Source of the DNA: Ferrovibrio sp.
GTDB lineage: Bacteria > Pseudomonadota > Alphaproteobacteria > Ferrovibrionales > Ferrovibrionaceae
Direction of reading: 5' to 3'
Assembly (NCBI RefSeq): GCF_002796975.1
Contig: NZ_PEKV01000005.1
Span: 467,541-531,540, forward strand
Length of the DNA stretch: 64,000 bases
Shown one piece after another: positions 33,585 through 41,771 of this stretch. The notes under the pieces were generated by a model. That model ran no database searches. It saw only the letters and a program-made list of their open reading frames with translations, and was not told where the DNA came from. The position numbers and the translations under genes are program-made. Each line of letters opens with the position of its first letter. Within the stretch, counting starts at the first letter, position 1.

Positions 33585-34808
33585 ATGGACCAGAAGAGAG
33601 TGCTTGAGGGTGTTAAGGTCATCGATCTGAGCGGGGGCGTCGCCGGGCCGCTCTGCGCGATGATGCTGGCACAGCATGGCGCGGATGTGATCAAGGTTGA
33701 AACGCCGGATGGCGGTGACTGGTCCCGCATCCTGGGCAAGCGATACAACGATCACTCCGCCTACTCCGTCTTCGCCACGCTTGGCAAACGCAGCATTGCC
33801 CTCAATCTCAAGACCGAGAAGGGCAAGGCGGTGCTGTGGCGACTGCTGAAGGGGGCCGACGTCTTCATTGAAGGCTTCCGCCCGGGCACGATCGGGCGTC
33901 TCGGCTTCGGCCAGGACGCCGTGCGCGCACGCGAGCCGCAACTGATCTATTACTCGATATCGGGCTTCGGGCAGACCGGGCCGTTATCCGATCGGCCGGC
34001 GATGGACCCCATCCTGCAGGCCTATACCGGCATCATGAACGAGAACCGTGGCGAGTTCGATCGCCACCCGCACCGGGTCGCGGTCTCGATGATCGACATG
34101 TTCACCGGCCTGCTGGGTTTCCAGGCTGTCGCCATGGCGTTGATCGGCCAGCGTGGCCAGCAGCAGCGCGGCGGATATCTCGATCTCAGCCTGATGCAGG
34201 GTGCCGGCATCCTGGCCGCAACCACCATGATCGGCGGCTATCTGGAAGGCGGGATCGCAGCGCGGTCGGGCTATCCGAACGGCGCCTACGATACAGCGGA
34301 TGGGCGGATCGCCTTCAACATGGTGCGACCCAAGGACTGGGCCATGTTCTGCGATGCGTTGGAGCGGCCGGAGCTGGCCAATGACCCACGCTACGCCGAA
34401 GCTGCCGACCGGGAGAAAGATCTGGCGGGCGTTGCGGCAATGCTGCGTCCCATCTTCGCCACCAAGACGACAGCCGTGCTGGCCGACCGGCTGACCGAAC
34501 GCGGCATCATGAATACCCGCGTCAACAGCTATACCGAGTTCCTGAAGGAAGAGCAGGTCCGTGCCACCGGCATGATTGCCTGGCTCGACCAGCCCGGGAT
34601 GCCGGACAAGATTCCGATGGCCAATATTCCCGGCCTTCCGCCGTTCCAGAACGGCACGCGCCATGCCCATGCCCCCACCATCGGCGAGCATACGGCGGAG
34701 GTGTTGCGCGAGCATGGCTTCTCGGCATCCGAAATCGAGTCGCTGTTCGAACAGGCCATCGCATCCGGCCCTGCTGGAAATGCCGGCACATTGAAAGCGG
34801 CGTCCTGA
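33585..34808 (+). CDS. CaiB/BaiF CoA-transferase
   Basis: Two ATGs lie at 33582 and 33585 after GAGGAGGG; the second has the better spacing and gives 407 residues. Family marks are VIDLSGGVAGPLCAMMLAQHGADVIKVE, with the Asp nucleophile expected further on in SVSMIDMFTG, and GADVFIEGFRPGTIGRLGFG. Class III transferases move CoA from one acyl-CoA (often succinyl-CoA) to an acid. In this operon it likely activates the carboxylate imported by the Tct transporter. It resembles transferases more than the racemase-like protein at 19597. Confidence 0.88.
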   Translation: MDQKRVLEGVKVIDLSGGVAGPLCAMMLAQHGADVIKVETPDGGDWSRILGKRYNDHSAYSVFATLGKRSIALNLKTEKGKAVLWRLLKGADVFIEGFRPGTIGRLGFGQDAVRAREPQLIYYSISGFGQTGPLSDRPAMDPILQAYTGIMNENRGEFDRHPHRVAVSMIDMFTGLLGFQAVAMALIGQRGQQQRGGYLDLSLMQGAGILAATTMIGGYLEGGIAARSGYPNGAYDTADGRIAFNMVRPKDWAMFCDALERPELANDPRYAEAADREKDLAGVAAMLRPIFATKTTAVLADRLTERGIMNTRVNSYTEFLKEEQVRATGMIAWLDQPGMPDKIPMANIPGLPPFQNGTRHAHAPTIGEHTAEVLREHGFSASEIESLFEQAIASGPAGNAGTLKAAS

Positions 34809-34907
34809 CCGAACGTATGCCGCAGACTTTCCCACTCCCGCACTTGTACCCGGTGCATGTTCCAAACCGCGGCAAGACCGAATGGATCGACCAGAAGGGC
34901 TCTGAAC

Positions 34908-35966
34908 ATGACCATCACCGCTGAACGCAGTTCCGACGCCAGTGCACGAGAAAATCTGCGCGATCTTCTCGCCAAGTATCACTGCCGGGTACATCAGCCC
35001 AGCGATCCGCCGCTGTTTTCGCGGGAGCCGAAATCGCCCATGCAGTCGCATCACTGGAAATGGGCTGAGCTTCGCCCGTTGCTGAATGCGATCGGGCAGG
35101 GCATCGATCTGAACGCCGATGGCCCTCGCCGGACGCTGCGTCTGGCAAGTCCGGGTCTGGAGAGCGGCACGACCCCCACCTTCTGGGCATCGATCCAGGT
35201 GATCCTGCCAGGTGAAGTTGCCGGCGCACACCGGCATTCTGCCAGCGCCTTCCGGTTTGTGATGGAGGGCGGCGGCGCGAATACGACGGTGAATGGCGAG
35301 TCCTATGAAATGAACACCGGCGACCTGGTTCTTACGCCGGCCTGGGCCTGGCATGACCATACCTATAACGGTTCCACGCCGATGATATGGCTGGATATCC
35401 TGGACATCCCGCTGATGCATGTCCTGCATGCGACATTCTTCGAGTCCTATGACAGCCCGACGCAGCCGGTCTCCAATGTTCCGGATCGTTCCTCCCGGCG
35501 ATACGGCAGTGGGCTGATGCGCCCAACAGAACCGTCGCGGGATGAGCAGACATTAAATCCGTTGCTGGCCTACAAAAAGCAGATGGCGGAAGAGGCGCTG
35601 CATCAGGCAGAGGGCGTCGTCGCAGATCCGGTGGATGACGTCATCCTGGAGTATCAGAATCCGGTCAATGGCAAGAGCGCACTGCCTACCCTGTCTTTGC
35701 GCCTGCAGAAGCTGCGTCCTAGCATGCGTGGCGCGAAGCGGCGGAACACAGGCTGCCGCCTGTACTATGTGGTCCGGGGAAAGGGTGTGACGCGGGCCGG
35801 CGAGGCAGAGTTCCGCTGGTCGGCCGGGGATTTCATCGTAATCGCACCCTGGAACTGGCATTCGCACGCCAATCTTTCGGAGACGGAAGAGGCCGTGCTG
35901 TTTCAGGTCACTGACGCGCCGACGCTGAAGGCGTTGGGCTTCTATCGCGAGGAGCTGGAAAAGTGA
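34908..35966 (+). CDS. Gentisate 1,2-dioxygenase-like bicupin
   Basis: From ATG 34908 the product is 352 residues with two cupin domains. The first has the iron ligands in GEVAGAHRHSASAFRFVMEG and AWAWHDHTYN; the second (YYVVRGKGVTRAGEAEFRW, NWHSHAN) is degenerate. This is the architecture of gentisate, salicylate and 1-hydroxy-2-naphthoate dioxygenases, which open a hydroxylated aromatic ring next to the carboxyl group. The stop overlaps the start of the FAH-type hydrolase, matching the order ring cleavage then hydrolysis in gentisate pathways. No maleylpyruvate isomerase gene is seen. The real substrate may be another hydroxyaromatic acid. Confidence 0.85.
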   Translation: MTITAERSSDASARENLRDLLAKYHCRVHQPSDPPLFSREPKSPMQSHHWKWAELRPLLNAIGQGIDLNADGPRRTLRLASPGLESGTTPTFWASIQVILPGEVAGAHRHSASAFRFVMEGGGANTTVNGESYEMNTGDLVLTPAWAWHDHTYNGSTPMIWLDILDIPLMHVLHATFFESYDSPTQPVSNVPDRSSRRYGSGLMRPTEPSRDEQTLNPLLAYKKQMAEEALHQAEGVVADPVDDVILEYQNPVNGKSALPTLSLRLQKLRPSMRGAKRRNTGCRLYYVVRGKGVTRAGEAEFRWSAGDFIVIAPWNWHSHANLSETEEAVLFQVTDAPTLKALGFYREELEK

Positions 35967-36820
35967 AACTCTGCATCTTTGCGAAAGACCGGATCGGCGC
36001 GATCTCGGATTCTTCCGTCACGGACATTACCGATCTGGTGCCGCAGCCATACCGGGATGACCCCGGCATGGCGATGAATGTCCTGATCAGGAACTGGGCA
36101 AATGTCCGGCAGGAGATATCCCGGGCGCTTTCCTCGCTGCCGAAGCTGCCGCTGGACTCGGTTCAGCTCAGCGCGCCGGTCTGTGCTCCGCCGCATGTCT
36201 TTGCCGCGCCGGCAAACTACCGCAAGCATATCGGCGAGCTTGGTGCGCAGGCTGTCACCAAGACCACGCGGACCGCCCGCGAACAGGGCTTTTTCCTGAA
36301 AGCGCCGGGATCGATCACCGGCATGGCGGAAGGAATCACCCTGCCGGATCGCCCCGGCCGCCGCTTCGATCATGAATCGGAGCTTGCCGTCATCATCGGC
36401 ACCGGCGGGAAGAATATTCCGCGACGTGAAGCGCTGTCGCATGTCTTCGGCTACAGCTGCCTGGTGGATCTCACGATGCGGATCGAGCCGGGGACGCATG
36501 AAGAAGAGCGCTCCATGCGCAAATCCTTCTCCACCTTCACGCCCATCGGGCCGTGGATCGTGACGGCCGATGAGATCCCCCAACCGCAGGGCCTGTCGAA
36601 CCGGCTGTGGGTGAATGGTCAGCTGAAACAGCAGGCCAACACCGCCGAAATGATTGTCGCCGTCGATGAACTGATCGAGCTGGTCTCCGGCGTGATCGAG
36701 CTGTCGCCCGGCGATGTGATCGCCAGCGGGACCCCGGAGGGCGTCGGTCCGGTGGTCAAAGGCGACAGCGTAGAGATCGAAATCGAGAAGATCGGCCGCA
36801 TGACGCTGCAGGTCCGGTAA
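35963..36820 (+). CDS. Fumarylacetoacetate hydrolase-family protein
   Basis: The 285-residue protein has the FAH metal-binding HESELAVIIG motif (about 136-145) and the C-terminal SPGDVIASGTPEGVGPV. It overlaps the dioxygenase by 4 bp. Family members hydrolyse fumaryl- or maleylpyruvate, decarboxylate or isomerise 2-oxo acids. After a gentisate-type dioxygenase, a fumarylpyruvate or maleylpyruvate hydrolase is the simplest reading. It is the last gene of the long rightward operon and is followed by a strong terminator. Confidence 0.88.
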   Translation: MKLCIFAKDRIGAISDSSVTDITDLVPQPYRDDPGMAMNVLIRNWANVRQEISRALSSLPKLPLDSVQLSAPVCAPPHVFAAPANYRKHIGELGAQAVTKTTRTAREQGFFLKAPGSITGMAEGITLPDRPGRRFDHESELAVIIGTGGKNIPRREALSHVFGYSCLVDLTMRIEPGTHEEERSMRKSFSTFTPIGPWIVTADEIPQPQGLSNRLWVNGQLKQQANTAEMIVAVDELIELVSGVIELSPGDVIASGTPEGVGPVVKGDSVEIEIEKIGRMTLQVR

Positions 36821-36857
36821 CGGCTATAGCGCGCCATATCCGCCTCGCCAACAAATC

Positions 36858-36888
36858 AGGGCCCGCTTCAGGAAATGAAGCGGGCCCT
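36858..36888. terminator. Strong bidirectional terminator
   Basis: AGGGCCCGCTTCA (36858-36870) pairs perfectly with TGAAGCGGGCCCT (36876-36888) around GGAAA, followed by GCATTTTT. It separates the end of the long rightward operon from the convergent EthD-like gene. Confidence 0.9.
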
Positions 36889-36911
36889 GCATTTTTGCGT
36901 CGATGCGGTGG

Positions 36912-37277
36912 TCAGTTCTTATCGAGCGGGATTACGACCTCTTCCATGACGACATAGGTCATCCGGGTGTAGTCCATGAATTTGGTGCTGCTGGCTTTGC
37001 GCTCATCACTCATCCAGGCGCTGCCGGTCATCGCGGCGGTGAGGTCTTCCAGAGTATCGAAATGCAGTTCGACGATCGCGTCGCACTGCATCTGCTGGCC
37101 GCCGCCCGGCTGCTTCACATCCGACTGAGGCGACTGCACCGGGAAATTCCCGACATACTTGCGCAATTTGGGCAGGCGCGACTTCACCACGCGATTATGC
37201 ACGTCCTTCCAGTACTGGACCGTCTCTTCATGCGTCTTGTTCGGCGGACGGTAAATGATGCTGATATGCTTGAACAC
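36912..37277 (-). CDS. EthD-like dimeric alpha/beta-barrel protein
   Basis: The 121-residue protein fits the EthD family (ferredoxin-like dimer): MFKHISIIYRPPNKTHEETVQYWKDVH at the start, LPKLRKYVGNFPVQ, and ELHFDTLEDLTAAMTGSAW in the second half. EthD-like proteins are found with ether, aromatic and polyketide catabolism and act as small oxygenases, decarboxylases or uncharacterised helpers. The gene is transcribed leftward into the strong terminator and shares its 185-bp upstream space with the divergent SDR operon, which carries a FadR-type operator. Confidence 0.8.
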   Translation of the reverse strand: MFKHISIIYRPPNKTHEETVQYWKDVHNRVVKSRLPKLRKYVGNFPVQSPQSDVKQPGGGQQMQCDAIVELHFDTLEDLTAAMTGSAWMSDERKASSTKFMDYTRMTYVVMEEVVIPLDKN

Positions 37278-37304
37278 AGGCTTCCTCCGGAATTTCTAAT
37301 GGAC

Positions 37305-37320
37305 CCCGTATTAATACGGG
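37305..37320. promoter_or_regulatory. Perfect 16-bp palindrome upstream of the EthD gene
   Basis: CCCGTATTAATACGGG is self-complementary over all 16 bases and lies 28 bp upstream of the EthD-like start codon. A GC-rich near-palindrome (GGGCCCGGGGCCC) follows at once. It does not match the FadR-type site 90 bp further right, so it may be the operator of another regulator. Confidence 0.5.
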
Positions 37321-37396
37321 CCCGGGGCCCCACGCACAATACGAATACTCCATATATTATGAAGTATATGAGATTTGCGGTGGGGCATCTTTTGAT

Positions 37397-37423
37397 TTGA
37401 CATCTAATGGTGCTACCAATAAA
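37397..37423 (+). promoter_or_regulatory. Promoter with FadR-type operator for the SDR operon
   Basis: TTGACA (37397-37402) is followed by TGGTGCTACCA (37408-37418) and AATAAA (37418-37423) as a possible -10 with a 15-16-bp spacer. The operator core GGT-n3-ACC sits in the spacer. It is the same element as at 24353 and 41746. Confidence 0.75.
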
Positions 37424-37462
37424 AAAGAAACCAATCAAAAACGATCTGTGAATGGAGGAACT

Positions 37463-38209
37463 ATGACCCACTTCGTGCGCCGTGCGCTAGTGACCGGAGC
37501 GGCATCTGGAATCGGAGCGGCGACAGTTGAACTGCTGGCCCGCCGCGGCATTCATGTCCTGATGGCGGATCGCGATCCGACCGTGGTTGAGAAAGCCGGC
37601 AAGGTCTCCGGTGCTGTCGGATATGTGATGGATCTTGGCCGCGAGGACGAGATCGTCGCCCTGGCAGATTACGCCAAGCAGAAATTTGGCGGTTGCGACA
37701 TTCTGATCAACAATGCCGGAATCGCACCCAAGAAGGACGGGCGCGGATACAAGGTAACGGAGATCGATTCCGCGCTCTGGAATCAGGTCATGATGATCAA
37801 TTTGACCGCTCCGTTCCTGCTGTGCCGTGAATTGCTGCCGGCTATGCAGGTCAACAAATGGGGCAGGGTGATCAATGTCTCCTCCCGCGCGGGCCGCACC
37901 CAGGTCGGTGGAGTGTCGAGCTTCTATTCCGCATCGAAGGCCGGGCTTATCGGTTTCACCCGGCAGCTGGCCAATGAGTATGTGGCCGACGGCGTCACGG
38001 TAAACTGTGTTGCACCGGGCCCGGTGCAGACCCCGCTGGCGACGCAGAGTTCGGAAGCCCAGAAGCAGCGCGTGCTGGACGGGATTCCGATGAAGCGCCC
38101 GGCGACGGCGATGGAAATTGCGGTGGCGATCGATTTCCTGTCTACCCCGGAAGCGGCCTACGTGACAGGGACCTGCATGGATGTGAACGGCGGCGGCTAT
38201 ATGGCCTGA
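37463..38209 (+). CDS. Short-chain dehydrogenase/reductase
   Basis: The ATG at 37463 follows GGAGGA. The 248-residue classical SDR has TGAASGIG, NNAGIAPKK, the catalytic Ser in NVSSRAG, YSASK, and a C-terminal YVTGTCMDVNGGGYM. Acidic residues after the second strand (MADRD) favour NAD(H) over NADP(H). It opens a three-gene set with a CoA-transferase-like and an ornithine-cyclodeaminase-like gene, 3 bp from the next start. It probably oxidises a hydroxy intermediate of the pathway. Confidence 0.88.
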   Translation: MTHFVRRALVTGAASGIGAATVELLARRGIHVLMADRDPTVVEKAGKVSGAVGYVMDLGREDEIVALADYAKQKFGGCDILINNAGIAPKKDGRGYKVTEIDSALWNQVMMINLTAPFLLCRELLPAMQVNKWGRVINVSSRAGRTQVGGVSSFYSASKAGLIGFTRQLANEYVADGVTVNCVAPGPVQTPLATQSSEAQKQRVLDGIPMKRPATAMEIAVAIDFLSTPEAAYVTGTCMDVNGGGYMA

Positions 38210-38211
38210 GC

Positions 38212-39645
38212 ATGCTGCCGGAACAGATAGAGGCGCATGCGCTCGCGCTGCTTTCGCAGATGGGGCTCGATGCCGCATCATTTCCGGCGCGGCATCCACT
38301 CAGGATCATCGGTGATGTGCCGGCCTTCGACACCCAGCACCGGATTGTCGAGGCGGCTGCCATATCGCTTGCAGCCTATGCCATCGCGGTGGACTGCTTC
38401 TGGCAGGAGAATCGCGGTCGGGCGCAAAGGCTCTCCATCGATCTGCTGCAGGCTGCCGCGGCGATCTATCCGGTGCGATATCAGAAGCAGAACGGCTATC
38501 CGATGCCGCTGCTGCCCGGTGCGGAACTGGCGCAGGATTTCTTCCCGACCCGGGATGAACGCTGGTTTTATCCGGTGGCGTCGTATCCCCATCTCCGGAA
38601 CAGGGCACTGGAGATTCTCGACTGCGCCAACACCAAAGCTGCATTGGGTCGGGCGATCGCCGGCCATAAAGCCGATGAACTGGAAGCGCTGTTTACCGCG
38701 CACAAGATACCGGCGGCCTATGTACGGACCAAACCCGAGTGGCAGGCCCATCCGCAGGGACAGATTCTCGCCAGACTTCCGGCCGTGCAGGTCAGGCAGG
38801 TTGGAGACGCCGGATATGTTGCGCCGGCATCAGCGCCTTCGCGGCCGCTGGAAGGTATCCGGGTTCTGGATTTTTCACATGTGATCGCCGGTCCGGTGAC
38901 AGCCCGCACACTGGCCGAGCACGGTGCGGATGTCTTGCGGGTCTCCGCGCCGCATCAGCCGGATCCCCTGATCCAGATCATGGATACCGGGATCGGCAAG
39001 CGCACCGCCTTCCTCGATATCCGCAATCCGGCGGATCTCGACAGACTCAAGGCGCTGTGCCGCACTGCGGATGTGTTCGTCGATTCCTGGCGGCCGGGCG
39101 TTCTGGCAAAATACGGACTGACGCCGGAGCAGCTGTCAGACATTCAGCCCAACCTGATCTACGTGACGATCAATACCTTCGGTCCGCATGGTCCATGGGC
39201 GGATCGTGGCGGGTTTGAGCAGATCGGTCAGCTTGTTTCGGGAATCTGCCACACCGAAAGCCGCGGCGGCCGGCCGCGCCTGGTGCCGACGCATTTTCTC
39301 AATGATTACCTGACCGGTTATCTGGCCGCCGCCGGCGTGGTGGCCGCGCTGACGCGCAGGTTCCGGACTGGTGGCAGCTACCATGTCGCCGCGTCCCTGA
39401 CCCAGACATCGATGTGGGTGCAAAGCCTAGGCGAGGCCGAGCCGGGTCGGGACACAGTAAATCCGTTCGAGATTTCACCCGTGCTGGAGAAGCGCGCGTC
39501 GCCCTTTGGCATGCTGGAGCAGCTGCCTCCCGTAGTGGGGTTCTCTGACACTCCGGCACGCTGGGATCTGCCGCCGCATCCGCTCGGCGCGCATTTGCCG
39601 CACTGGCGCAATGACGACGTAATGGCGAGAAGGGCCGAGGCGTAA
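38212..39645 (+). CDS. CaiB/BaiF CoA-transferase with extra N-terminal half-domain
   Basis: The 477-residue protein is longer than usual and arranged differently. The first 210 residues contain pieces resembling the C-terminal part of the family (LPGAELAQDFFPTRDERWFYPV, AALGRAIAGHKADELEALFTAHKIPAAYVRT). The canonical start of the fold follows only at about residue 220 (GIRVLDFSHVIAGPVTARTLAEHGADVLRV). It looks like a fusion or circular rearrangement within the class III CoA-transferase family. Such long forms are annotated as CoA-transferases elsewhere. The reaction is unknown. It overlaps the next gene as TAATG. Confidence 0.78.
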   Translation: MLPEQIEAHALALLSQMGLDAASFPARHPLRIIGDVPAFDTQHRIVEAAAISLAAYAIAVDCFWQENRGRAQRLSIDLLQAAAAIYPVRYQKQNGYPMPLLPGAELAQDFFPTRDERWFYPVASYPHLRNRALEILDCANTKAALGRAIAGHKADELEALFTAHKIPAAYVRTKPEWQAHPQGQILARLPAVQVRQVGDAGYVAPASAPSRPLEGIRVLDFSHVIAGPVTARTLAEHGADVLRVSAPHQPDPLIQIMDTGIGKRTAFLDIRNPADLDRLKALCRTADVFVDSWRPGVLAKYGLTPEQLSDIQPNLIYVTINTFGPHGPWADRGGFEQIGQLVSGICHTESRGGRPRLVPTHFLNDYLTGYLAAAGVVAALTRRFRTGGSYHVAASLTQTSMWVQSLGEAEPGRDTVNPFEISPVLEKRASPFGMLEQLPPVVGFSDTPARWDLPPHPLGAHLPHWRNDDVMARRAEA

Positions 39646-40598
39646 TGCTCTATCTGAAAGAAGCAGAGATCAGGACCCTCATCACCATGGAGGAGGCGAT
39701 CGCGGCGACCGAGAGTGCATTCGTGGCCAGGGCGCGGCAACGTGCTTACGACGTTCCGCGACAACGCGTCAGATTACCGGAAGCCTCCCTCAACATCATG
39801 CAGGGTGCATCGCTGGATCATGATGTCCTGGGCTTCAAGGTTTATTACGTCCTGCCGACCGGCCACACCTCCCTGATCCAGTTGATCGACCGGCACAGCG
39901 GACAGCTGGAGGCCATCCTGGAGGCACATTGGCTGGGCCGGCTGCGGACCGGCGCGGCCACAGCGGTTGCGGTGAAGCATCTCGGTAAAAGAAATGCCCG
40001 GGTTGTGGGAATGTTCGGTTCGGGCCGCCAGGCCGTCAGCCAGCTGCAGGCTCTCCGGGCGGTCATGGATGTTGCGGTCGCCAAGGTCTTCAGTCGCGAC
40101 AGGGAAAAGCTGCAGCAATTCTGCACCACCATGTCTGCAGAACTCGAGATGGATGTCCGTCCGGCGGGATCACCGCGCGAGGTGGTCGAGGGCGCCGATG
40201 TGATCGTGACCATCACAAGAGGCGGGGCCCCGGTCTTCGATGGAAACTGGCTTGAAAGCGGTCAGTTCATTTCATGCGCCGGGGTCAATACCCTGGCGAA
40301 GCATGAAATCGATCTGACGACAGTGCGGCGCGCTGAGGTGGTTGTCGCCGATTCCCGGGATACGGCAAGAACCGAAAGCGGTGACCTGTTTCAGGCCGTG
40401 GAGGCAGGGATTCTGAGTTGGGAGAATGTCATCGACTTCGGCGATGTGGCCGCAGGACTCAGAAAAGGCAGAACCAGCGAAACCGATATCGTGCTGTTCG
40501 AATCCCATGGCATGGCGCTGCAGGATATCTATTGCGCTATGCATGTCGTGCGAGCGGCCAGGGAACGTGGCGTCGGCTCGGCGCATTATCCGGGTTGA
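39645..40598 (+). CDS. Ornithine cyclodeaminase/mu-crystallin family protein
   Basis: The 317-residue protein has the family's N-terminal LYLKEAEIRTLITMEEAIAATE, the substrate region LGFKVYYVLP and the Rossmann motif VVGMFGSGRQAVSQLQAL (about 120-137). Members deaminate ornithine or act as NAD(P)H-dependent imine/ketimine or amino-acid dehydrogenases. In an acyl-CoA catabolic cluster it may be a reductase of a small keto or imino intermediate. The catalytic Asp of true cyclodeaminases would lie near DSRDTARTESGD. The product is unknown. Confidence 0.8.
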   Translation: MLYLKEAEIRTLITMEEAIAATESAFVARARQRAYDVPRQRVRLPEASLNIMQGASLDHDVLGFKVYYVLPTGHTSLIQLIDRHSGQLEAILEAHWLGRLRTGAATAVAVKHLGKRNARVVGMFGSGRQAVSQLQALRAVMDVAVAKVFSRDREKLQQFCTTMSAELEMDVRPAGSPREVVEGADVIVTITRGGAPVFDGNWLESGQFISCAGVNTLAKHEIDLTTVRRAEVVVADSRDTARTESGDLFQAVEAGILSWENVIDFGDVAAGLRKGRTSETDIVLFESHGMALQDIYCAMHVVRAARERGVGSAHYPG

Positions 40599-40620
40599 CC
40601 GCGAAGGCGCGGATACAAGA

Positions 40621-41442
40621 CTAGCGGGCGGTGTCCGTTTTGCTGCGGGAACTCTTCGGTGCCGGTTTGGCACGAGTGGGTGCCGGCGACGCGGCGCCAG
40701 ACGTGGGAACGGGTTTCGCGCCTTTCTTAGTGGCGAGATCGACATGCACGGTGTGCAGGCGCAGCAGGCTCGCTTCCATTTCCTTCACGGCCGCTTCGAC
40801 ATCGCGAGCAACAAATGCCTTCATGAACAGCCGCCTCGAACGCACCGTCGTGCTGGCAGGATCCGGACCGATGTTTCTGGCGAAATACGCAGCCATATCC
40901 GTCAGCGACTTCATCAGGATCGTCAATGTCGGATTCTTGGTGGCTGCGGCCAGCAGGTTGTGGAATTCTATATTCTTGAAAGTCTTTTCAACCATTCGGC
41001 CTTCATCGAACAGCCTTTCGACTTCCTCAATATTCCGTTCAAGCGCCTCGATGTCGTCTTCGGTGTGGCGCACGCAGGCTGCCCTGACGACCACGGAGCC
41101 AATCCAGATGCGGGCCTCGATGACGCTCGCATATGAAACGCCGCCCATGCGCAGCAGATCGGTCATTTGCTCTGCGACGACGCGCGATGGACGGCTGGCC
41201 ACGAAGGCGCCACCCCATTTGCCCCTGCGCATTTCGATCAGCCCGATCGTTTCGAGTGACCGCAGAGCCTCACGCAGAACGTTGCGACCCACGCCAAGGT
41301 GTTCCGCGAACTCGCGTTCAGGTGGCAGCTTCTCGCCTGGCTTCAAACGCCCGTCGACCACCATTTCGCGGATATTTGCAGCTATGTCTTCATATGCGCG
41401 CCGGCCTTTGACCGGAATGAAGCTGCTGAGATTTTTGTCCAT
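40621..41442 (-). CDS. GntR/FadR-family transcriptional regulator of the catabolic cluster
   Basis: The 273-residue protein has an N-terminal winged helix (IREMVVDGRLKPGEKLPPEREFAEHLGVGRNVLREALRSLETIGLI) and a helical FCD effector domain with the metal-site histidines (IEFHNLLAAATKNP). The C-terminal tail is rich in Ala, Pro and Lys. FadR-type proteins bind T-GTnnnAC-A sites, usually as acyl-CoA- or acid-responsive repressors. Six such sites lie in the promoters of this cluster, one of them 37 bp upstream of this gene, so it probably regulates the whole cluster and itself. The ligand is likely a pathway acid or its CoA ester. Confidence 0.88.
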   Translation of the reverse strand: MDKNLSSFIPVKGRRAYEDIAANIREMVVDGRLKPGEKLPPEREFAEHLGVGRNVLREALRSLETIGLIEMRRGKWGGAFVASRPSRVVAEQMTDLLRMGGVSYASVIEARIWIGSVVVRAACVRHTEDDIEALERNIEEVERLFDEGRMVEKTFKNIEFHNLLAAATKNPTLTILMKSLTDMAAYFARNIGPDPASTTVRSRRLFMKAFVARDVEAAVKEMEASLLRLHTVHVDLATKKGAKPVPTSGAASPAPTRAKPAPKSSRSKTDTAR

Positions 41443-41478
41443 GCCGCATGATATGCGACTTTAAATATACCTAGCAAT

Positions 41479-41756
41479 AGGTAGGACCAATGAAGGGCGA
41501 ACGACGGTTCTCACGGATGGCGATCGGTCTTGCCGCAACGAGGGGCGTTGGTTGAGGTATCGTGGAGAAGCAGTCGGCGGATAATCGGGTGATCTGATCC
41601 GAGGCCTGACGACGCGCCTGCATAGTAATTTTAAAGGACCTACCACTATAGGTGATATGCGCATGCTAAAATCTTTAGAATCTTAAAAATAGCGATTATT
41701 ACGGCAATAGACATCGGATTGTGACGAGGCTATGTTTCTTTTTAATGGTAGTACCA
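41479..41756. promoter_or_regulatory. Three FadR-type sites between the regulator and the third TctC gene
   Basis: Sites are AGGTAGGACCA (41479-41489), AGGACCTACCA (41635-41645, two mismatches to TGGTCCTACCA) and TGGTAGTACCA (41746-41756). The first is close to the regulator start and suggests autoregulation. The last follows TTTAAT, a possible -10 with TTGTGA (41719-41724) as -35, ahead of the TctC gene. The 329-bp stretch 41443-41771 has no gene; besides these sites it holds only AT-rich sequence. Confidence 0.68.
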
Positions 41757-41771
41757 AAAAGGGAGGAAGCA

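Noticed and set aside
33984..35429. Long leftward reading frame of about 480 codons opposite the CoA-transferase and dioxygenase genes
   Set aside because: It is a high-GC shadow of the genes on the other strand, rich in Arg, Gly and His with no domain, and it crosses an intergenic region.
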